A stretch of 64,000 nucleotides of DNA, from positions 162,238,000 through 162,301,999 of the forward strand of contig CP092886.1 of assembly GCA_030710605.1 (NCBI GenBank). The letters are read 5' to 3'. Each line of letters begins with the position of its first letter. Position 1 is the first letter of the stretch. The notes beneath the pieces were generated by a model. That model ran no database searches. It was given only the letters and a program-made list of their open reading frames with translations, and was not told the origin of the DNA. This DNA is from Cordylochernes scorpioides. Lineage: Eukaryota > Arthropoda > Arachnida > Pseudoscorpiones > Chernetidae. The position numbers and the translations under genes are program-made. Shown in pieces: positions 57,150 to 64,000 of the stretch.

Positions 57150-57660
57150 TATAGAACTGAGTGTTTTGTATACATCGGTTCTAGATATACTTTACTAGAT
57201 AACACTCGATGCTTATAAAACATATCCTCTCGATACACATCACTTCTAGATACTCATCTCTTGCATATCCCTCCTTGAATATCCTCTTTTTATATACAGT
57301 TCTCTTCTAGAAGTCACTCTGCGACACAGAGGCACACATCTCTACTATTTACACTTCGCTGCTAGAAATGAACATCGGTTCTAGATATACTTTACTGGAT
57401 AACACTCGATACTAATAAAACATTACCTCTCGATACACATCACTTCTAGATACTCACCTTGCATATCTTGCATATCCCCTTTTCTATATACAGTTCTCTT
57501 CTAGATGTCACTCTGCTACACAGAGGCACACGTCTCTACTATTTACACTTCGCTGCTAGAGATAAACATCGGTTCTAGATAAACTTTACTAGATAACACT
57601 CGATGCTTATAGAACATGGCCTCTCGATACACATCACTTCTAGATACCGATCGTTTTTCT
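57150..57660. repeat. About 195-200-bp higher-order repeat, plus a distant part copy
   Basis: ATCGGTTCTAGATAtACTTT, followed by ACTaGATAACACTCGAT, then GTTCTCTTCTAGA..GTCACTC recurs from about 57174, 57374 and 57568. A fourth partial copy lies at about 58895-58985. Confidence 0.75.
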
Positions 57661-60188
57661 AAACAACAACGATTATATATAAACACTCCCCTCCTATATA
57701 CACACACACACCTCTAAACGATACATCGTTGTCAATCTCACGTCCCTTCTTGATACTCATCTATTATATTTTTTTTCTCAGAGATATATGTGCACTGTGG
57801 TGCTATATATATACCGCTACAATATCAACATCGCTTCTGAATTCATATATTTGATAAATTCACCTCGCTTTTACATAAGAATATCTTCAGGATATACACC
57901 TTGCTCTATACATTTAACTGTATACTCACAACGTTTTTAGAATAACCTTGCTTCTATAAGCACATCCCTGCTAAAAATGTATGAGCACCGCTTCTATATA
58001 TACACGTAGTTATTATAGACATATTTCTTTGATATACCGGCATACTATAGATACATTTTGCTCGCTGCACATCGCTGCTATATAAATTTTAATGCTATTA
58101 AATATCGATTCGAGATACACATCACTTCTATATACACCTCCTTACTATAACCACATCGCAGTTAGGTAATTATAGGTTCTAGAAAAACGCATCCTTACTA
58201 GATACTTACTTCTTCTTGACAAACCTGAACGCTAGGTATAGATGCACACCGCTTCTAGATATATCTCTGCTATATAAGTATCACTTCACGATACACGTGT
58301 ATTCTATCTACACATTGCTACATACACTACATATTGTTAGAACATCATTTCTAGATACACTACTTATTTAGAAGCACAACATTACTAGACATAACCCTCT
58401 TTTAGACACATTTCGCGCTCCAAGGTATAAATCTTTTTTAATATACGTCTTTCCTATAAGCACATTACCAGATAGACCTCGCTTTTACATGCACATCGCT
58501 GATAAACACATTATTTCTAGACTGTCAATCCTTATAGATAATTATAGCTTCCAGATACACTTAGCAACTAGACGCTAATCCGTTATTGATTTACATCGCA
58601 TCTAGATACACATCCCTTCTAGATACATATAATTAATATATACACATCGATTATAGATTGGAATTCCCTCTAGAAACACATCCTTCTGTTAGATACCACA
58701 TTGCTTCTAGATCACAAACGCCTATATGCGCATCTCTATTAAATATATATACCTTATAGGTATAAATTTCTATATACCATTCGCTTCTACAATACATACA
58801 CATCGCTTTTAGTCGATATTGTTTCTAGATAAGTATGGCTACTAGTTTCTCACGTCTTCTGAATACATACCACTTCTAGATATACCGCTCTTCTATACAC
58901 AGTTCTCTTCTAGATGTCACTCTGCTACACAGAGGCACACATCTCTACTATTTACACTTCGCTGCTAGAGATGAACATCGCTGCTAGATATTCATTTTTT
59001 TCTGGATACACCCCGTTACACTATATACACGTTACTTCTATGTACACATATTTTTAGATATACTTTGTCGGATACACTTCAAAGATCGATGCACATCGCC
59101 GCTTAATAAACATCGTTGTTAGACACTCACTTTTATAGATATACAATCCTTTGGCTATATGCAGATTACTTCTAAGATATCTTCTAGATATACTCTGCCA
59201 GATAATTTCGCTATACAATATACATCACTTTGAGTTATAAACCTCCCCACTAGATGCATATATCGTTGCTACTCTTGATTTCTAAAAATACATTGTTACT
59301 GGTTTCGTCTTTGTGAAAAAGCTATTTACTATACACAAACTGCTTTAAACTTTTTTTTATAAGAAATGAAAGCATTACGAATGTATATATATTTTTTCTA
59401 GATTCACTGCTAGAGAGGTTCGCTGTTAAATTCACATATCGTAAGTCGATACACATTCCTTAGAAACTCATAGCTTATAGGCAGATATATCTTCTAAAGA
59501 TGCATTGCTAGATGCACATCACTACTCCATACACATCGATTATATCTACAGACTCTTTCTTTATTCACACCTTTTCTAAATACACAATCAGCTTGAATCA
59601 CATCCCTTCCAAGTACATATTTATAGTTATGCATCTGCTAGATACACATCGCTTCTCTATTCGCATCTTTGATAGATAAAAGAACTTCTAGATACACTTC
59701 GCTTCTAGACATATATCGTTTCTAGAACATATCGCTTCTAGATCCATATAGATTCTAGACATGCGCTACTTCTATGTACACATCGCTGGTAGATACACGT
59801 CGATAGTAGAGAACTATGGACTCGAGACTAGTTCATAACAACAGCGGAGAGTATACATTTATGATTGCAACACTTCGATAAATGTAAAGTATGGATTATA
59901 AAAGGCAACGCATAAATAAATTACGTAATTTGAGGATTGTTCCATATTTATAAGGCAACTAATATATAAAGAAATCGTGTGAGAAAGTTGCTTGTGATTT
60001 ATAAAAAAAATCGGGTAAAAATAACTTTAATCTTATATTGAGAAAGGGCGCTATTTCTTCATATTTAACTGACGTCTAACCGGGAGTTATTAAATGTTTT
60101 TGTATATTTTATCTAATGTCCTTAAATCTTATGCCATACTTTCCTCGAATACTTCTACAAATAATTCTTTTATAGAGTGTTGGATATA

Positions 60189-60399
60189 GGCTCATGGACA
60201 GAACTTAAGGAAGCTTTACCTTTTAGCGTGTATATCGGGATGGAGACAATAACTCGGATAGATATTTGATATACAGTGACCTTCATTGAAGACACACGAG
60301 ATAACCAACTGTGAAAAAAATTGCCTCTGTCTCCTTCATAAACACAGAAGACGAGCGACTCCAAAGACTTTCTATTTCTATAAGTTTTGTCTATGAGTG
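60189..60399. mobile_element. MITE B copy 2, TA-flanked
   Basis: 211 bp between TA (60187-60188) and TA (60400-60401). The ends are GGCTCATGGACAGAACTTAA and the inverse …AAGTTTTGTCTATGAGTG. A TA target duplication and about 20-bp terminal inverted repeats fit the Tc1/mariner superfamily. Frame 60170-60364 (-) is element sequence. Confidence 0.85.
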
Positions 60400-60429
60400 T
60401 ATATAAACAGAAGCTTAATGCAGTATTAG

Positions 60430-60545
60430 AGCGGTCTGTAAGATTGAATGAGCGAATAGACTTGGAAGGTTTATCTCTGATGAGCCAGGTCTTTACAATA
60501 ATTTTCCATCGCAGTATAAACAGTAGAAAGTTGTTTTATATATAA
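60430..60545 (-). repeat. Family A fragment, minus strand
   Basis: Reverse complement reads CTACTGTTTATACTGCGATG, then GACCTGGCTCATCAG, then AGACCGCTCTAA at the right spacing. The hairpin stem is lost in this copy. Confidence 0.55.
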
Positions 60546-60673
60546 AAGAGACTGTCTTTAATGAACGGTGAGTTCGCGCTGGTGAAAGCTTCTGCTTGGA
60601 TTGAAATAAATAGGTTTAGAGGAAATGTGTGAGGTACCTTCTTGTGACTTCTTACACTTTTTTTCCTTTTATA

Positions 60674-60892
60674 CACTCATAGACAAAAATCAAGGAAGTG
60701 CAAATCTTTAATCTCGCCTCGGTCGTCTTTTTTTTTTTTTTTTAAGGAAAGAGGGGAAATTTTGTTCAAACTTTGTTATCTCGTGTGTTCAATAAAAGTC
60801 ACTGTAATATCTTGAATGTCTTTCAGAGTTATTGTCTGAATCCCGATATACATGCTAAAAGGTACAGATTCCTTAAGTTTTGTCCATGAATG
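60674..60892. mobile_element. MITE B copy 3, inverted, TA-flanked
   Basis: 219 bp between TA (60672-60673) and TA (60893-60894), opposite in orientation to copy 2. It contains a T-run of about 15 near 60730 where the other copies have none or a short A-run. Confidence 0.85.
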
Positions 60893-61039
60893 TAGATATT
60901 ATGGGATGAAATTGTAAAATGAACATATTGATGATATTTTCTCCCCAAAGATTTTATTTCTAATTGGTTCGCCACAACGAATGCATCACATGCATTGTAC
61001 TATGGTGGCAGAAATTATTGAAATAAATATGTTCTGAAT

Positions 61040-61450
61040 GAGCAATGATGAAAAAATAGACTGGGAGGCTTGGCTCATCAGTGGTGAACCCTCCCAGCGG
61101 TTTCGCCAATTTAATCTACCAGACCGCTTCTTTAGAGCTCTAATACTTTCTTGGATCATTCTGCTTATATATGCTACCTTGAAGTGTGGAATCCTAGAAA
61201 TAGTATTTAATCAAACTATGGACATACGCTCTTAGGAGAGTAGAATTACATTTAAACATTTTCCATCGAACAATGCTCTTTCGCAAAACAATAAGGACAA
61301 GCCAGTTAGGCATAAATTAATACAAATCAATACCGCGTCATCTATACAGACAAATGAAAACATTAAGACGCGAGTGTTTCTTTCATAAATAAATCAAACT
61401 TCTTTACTGTCCTTACTGCGATGAAAATATAAGGATGGCTTGACTCATCA
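61040..61450 (+). repeat. Family A copy followed by the start of a second
   Basis: Full body with CTGGGAGG/CCTCCCAG stem (61061-61097), CTACCAGACCGCTTCTTTAG, and CTATGGACATACGCTCTTAG. CTTTACTGTCCTTACTGCGA and a decayed second hairpin head then begin at about 61402. Best match to unit 2 at 9611-9995. The 65-codon frame 61038-61235 is repeat translation. Confidence 0.7.
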
Positions 61451-61629
61451 GTGGTTCATTTTAAGTCCTATATTTATTTAAGGGTTCTCTCTAAATATAA
61501 AAATTATTTATACAATTAGTTTTATCACACTTTAATTATCCTTTCATTTTATATGACTTTAATTAGAGTCGATCCTAATAAGAAAATTATCTATATATAA
61601 TAGGTTCTATATTATTATATATGTGAGAA

Positions 61630-61833
61630 GTAGGCATATCTTGACCACGCTCACATGAGCTTTTAGTTTGCAGAGCGCCATCTTCGTGGTTGTCTTTTCT
61701 TGATGTATCAAGAAAATGAGTTGGCCAAATATTGAGGAAAAGGTTAAATCAACGTTTAGTTGATTTCTTTTCTACTAGATGGCGCTCTCTGCCGTCTAAA
61801 AATCTCATGTGATCGTGGTCAAGATATGTCTAC
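61630..61833. mobile_element. Family C TIR element
   Basis: Ends are inverted: AGGCATATCTTGACCACG…CACATGAG against CTCATGTG…CGTGGTCAAGATATG. Just inside are GAGCGCCAT and ATGGCGCTC. The interior shares CTTTTCTTGATgtATCAAGA and GTTGGCCAA with 617-775 and 27640-27790, although the ends differ from the 27.6-kb copy. Confidence 0.75.
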
Positions 61834-61839
61834 GTTGTT

Positions 61840-61935
61840 AGGGGGAGCTCTATTCCAAATGCTTCCTAAATACAAGTGGGTAAAAAGGAAAATATTCAAA
61901 CCTATTCAAGTCATTTGGAATAGAGCTCCCCTTAC
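61840..61935. mobile_element. Small TIR element next to the family C copy
   Basis: GGGGAGCTCTATTCCAAATG at 61842-61861 is repeated exactly inverted at 61912-61931, 50 bp apart. Non-coding; a MITE or a long hairpin. The 67-codon frame at 61760-61963 runs through it and is not supported. Confidence 0.7.
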
Positions 61936-62059
61936 CATGTTTAAGTTAAGATGGAGAAAATAAAGCATTATTTAGGGATTAGCTTTTTGTATTTGGATGG
62001 AAAAGCAGGTTTTGGGAAATAAGAATAAATCTGGATTCCGCTTGAGGAAAACTTTTTCC

Positions 62060-62642
62060 ATCCCTGACTACAGTTAAATTTTGGATAGACGTATTTAAAA
62101 GTGGTTTAACATCGGTATTTTAAAAGGCTCGCCCTATGGCCCAACAGATTTTCTTAACGAGGAAATCATAGAAAAATACCTCGTTATGATGGTCTCAGGT
62201 TGGTGAATGAAAGTGCGCGAAGTAGCAGAGGCTACAGGCGCGTCAATGGGAACGGTATTCACACTCATGGACAACAAAACTTAAGGAAGTTTGAAGACAC
62301 ACGAGATAACCAAATGTGAACAAAATTGCCTCTGTCTCCTTTAGAAAAAAAAACAGACGACCAGCGACATAAAAATATGAAATTTCTTGAGTTTTGTCCA
62401 TGAGTGTAATATTCTTCCTGAAAGGTTGAAGTTTAACAAGCTATCGTCCCGATTGGACCCCCCTATATAGCTCATGGTGGACAACAAGCAGATGCGACTT
62501 CCAAGCGGTGTTTTGAACAATTGCAAGATCCAAAATATGTTTGGGTCGATGTAACTAGGATTCATTATCATACGGCACCCAGGTAACAATAAAACCATGG
62601 TTGCTTCCAGGGGAAGCTGCTAGAAAGAAGGCGGAGATCTAA
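62060..62642 (+). pseudogene. Mariner-type transposase pseudogene, interrupted
   Basis: Translated pieces in order match the mariner transposase layout. TVKFWIDVFKSGLTSV (from about 62070) corresponds to the end of the first helix-turn-helix and KVREVAEATGASMGTVF (62210-62259) to the second. I-L-P-E-R-L-K-F-N-K-L follows after the nested element, and WVDVTRIHYHT (62542-62574) covers the first catalytic motif. There the Asp (62548-62550) is kept but the usual D-E-T-W reads D-V-T-R. Next comes P-W-L-L-P-G-E-A-A-R-K-K in a shifted phase. TGA at 62204, a frameshift near 62585 and an internal insertion make it dead; the rest of the catalytic core is absent. Confidence 0.8.
62262..62406. mobile_element. 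MITE B copy 4, nested in the mariner pseudogene
   Basis: 145 bp with the same ends (CACTCATGGAC…GTCCATGAGTG) but about 65 bp shorter inside than copies 1-3. TA (62407-62408) follows it; the expected TA on the left reads CA (62260-62261). If both were TA, removing the element and one TA makes the mariner frame continuous. Confidence 0.85.
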
Positions 62643-62944
62643 CCCGTAAATGTTATAGAAACACTTTGAAAAAAAAGTATTAGCAATTTTTCTTTCGCGC
62701 TCAAATACCTATTGAATCATAGTTAACTTTTGAGTAGAAGAAAACCTCTCTCCATTTTAAAATATTATCGTTTTAAATCAATTTTTAAAAATAAGAAGTG
62801 GTGGGTTGTACTTTTATGAATATTTCCATTCTTCTGTAAATTTGAAAGTTATATGAGCCAAAGCAGTTTAATAACTTCACCAGTCAAAATACTAATTTCC
62901 TAACTCGAGTTTTAAGAAATTTTTGTATGTAGCTTATATGATTC

Positions 62945-64000
62945 TCCACACACAATCAACAAAGATTAGGCAGTTTGTGAATAGCATAAAAAGACACCTA
63001 ATAGACATTTAACACTGACTAAACAGTTTATGAAAAGCTTAAACAAAACCTTATAGACATTTAACACACAGACTTAGTAAAAATATCTTAAAATAAACCT
63101 AATATACATAAAACACTGACTAAGCCGTTTTTAAATAGCTTGAACGACATCTAATAGATATTTAAAACTAACTAAGTATTTTTAGATAGCTTAAACGAAA
63201 CATACCTAATAGACATATAACACTAACTAATTCGTATTTGAATAGCCTATACGACACTTTGAAGAATTGAGTAATCAGTTTATGTATGAGTTATTCGTGA
63301 CCTAATACGCATTTGACACTCAGTAAACAGATTGTGAATAGCAGAAAATACACTCAAAAGACATTTTAAAATTTCAAAATACTGACTAATCGGTTCGTGT
63401 GTATAGCTTTTACGACAACTAATATACACTCAACACTGACAAAGCAGCTTGTGAAAAGCTTAACATATAGACCTTCAATAGACAGATAACACTTGATATT
63501 TAGTACGTTAATAGCCTAACCAGCACATAATAAGCATTTGGCTGTGATTATTCAGTTTTGGCATGGGTTAAACGATACCTAATAAACATGTTCCACTAAT
63601 TAAGCAGTTTTTGAATAGTTCACAAAACGACACCTATAACAGATATGTAAAACTGACTAAATAGTGTGTGAATAGCTTAAACAACATTTAATAAACAGGT
63701 AACACTGACTATATAGGCAGTTTGTGAATAGCTTAAAAATACCTTATAGATATAAAACTGACTAAGCAGGTTCTGAATAGCTCTAACAAACCTTAATAAG
63801 TATTAGATGCTTAGAATTTTCTGAATAGTTTAAACAATTCCTAAAAAAAATGAACCATAACGAAGCGGTTTGTGAATATCATAAATAGCATCTAATATAG
63901 AAATGTAACACGGACTAAGCAGTTTGTAAATAGCTTAAATAACATTTAATATAGGCATGCAACATTTACTAGGCAGTTTGGGAATAGCTTATACGACACT
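62945..64000. repeat. Diverged 52-bp tandem array, runs off the window
   Basis: Consensus near AACACTGACTAAGCAGTTTG, then TGAATAGCTTAAACGACACC, then TAATAGACATTT. About twenty diverged copies, with period about 52 bp and frequent small indels. The array is not closed at 64000. No gene is present. Confidence 0.8.

Larger units (their letters stand above)
54340..59815. repeat. Decayed satellite flank
   Basis: For 5.5 kb the motif (T)CTAGATACACATCGCTTCTA recurs every few tens of bases, heavily mutated and with irregular spacing, on the same strand as the 34-bp array. It contains two local secondary amplifications (54947-55800; 57176-57660). The end is near 59815, where the sequence changes character. 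Confidence 0.75.

Overview
The window is AT-rich nuclear DNA from an animal, most likely an invertebrate. The evidence is a tRNA-derived SINE with a target duplication, a broken mariner transposase, a LINE-type ORF1 with an RRM-like region and a CCHC knuckle, many short inverted-repeat (MITE-like) elements and several minisatellite/satellite arrays. There are no bacterial-style operons, rRNA genes, CRISPR arrays or phage genes. I cannot name the species. No complete host gene can be supported. Almost every open frame is under 100 codons, and most lie in repeats or in AT-rich sequence where such frames arise by chance. A few GC-richer stretches bounded by plausible splice signals are listed as low-confidence candidate exons.

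Layout. 0-19 kb: AT-rich intergenic or intronic DNA with dispersed elements: a GGGC-hairpin family, a SINE family (full copy 11040-11365 with 10-bp target duplications; older minus-strand copies near 1.5 and 13.5 kb), a 239-bp insertion with 15-bp direct repeats at 3.0-3.3 kb, a small TIR element at 3985-4079, a dispersed 'family A' repeat carrying a conserved hairpin (9.2-10.0, 12.5-12.9 kb and elsewhere), and a 52-bp-stem hairpin at 14.6 kb. 19.2-19.7 kb: a 51-bp tandem repeat. 20-30 kb: candidate exons at 20.2-20.4 and 26.1 kb, a 1.2-kb foldback element (23866-25057), and palindromic elements at 26.4, 27.6 and 28.3 kb. 33.5-35.7 kb: a 42-bp minisatellite interrupted by a retroelement-like 3' end. 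40-46 kb: two more foldback/TIR elements and the first of four related TA-flanked MITEs ('MITE B').

46.2-59.8 kb is one satellite domain of about 13.6 kb. It has a homogeneous 34-bp core with higher-order duplications, an abrupt switch to a 60-bp repeat at 53.38 kb, and badly decayed but recognisably related sequence on both outer sides. Inserted in the core, with a 7-bp duplication of the satellite, is a 2247-bp GC-rich non-LTR element. It has an ORF1 (in three frame-shifted pieces) and a 3' end but no reverse transcriptase: a 'half-LINE'.

59.8-62.7 kb is a cluster of small transposons: three MITE B copies, family A copies, two TIR elements, and a mariner pseudogene with one MITE B nested in it. 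Notionally removing the MITE and one TA restores the local mariner reading frame. 62.9 kb to the end is a diverged ~52-bp tandem array that runs off the window.

The most unusual items are the ORF1-only element in the satellite, the dated nesting in mariner, the hairpin whose stem covaries between copies, and the foldback elements that would give long double-stranded RNA if transcribed.
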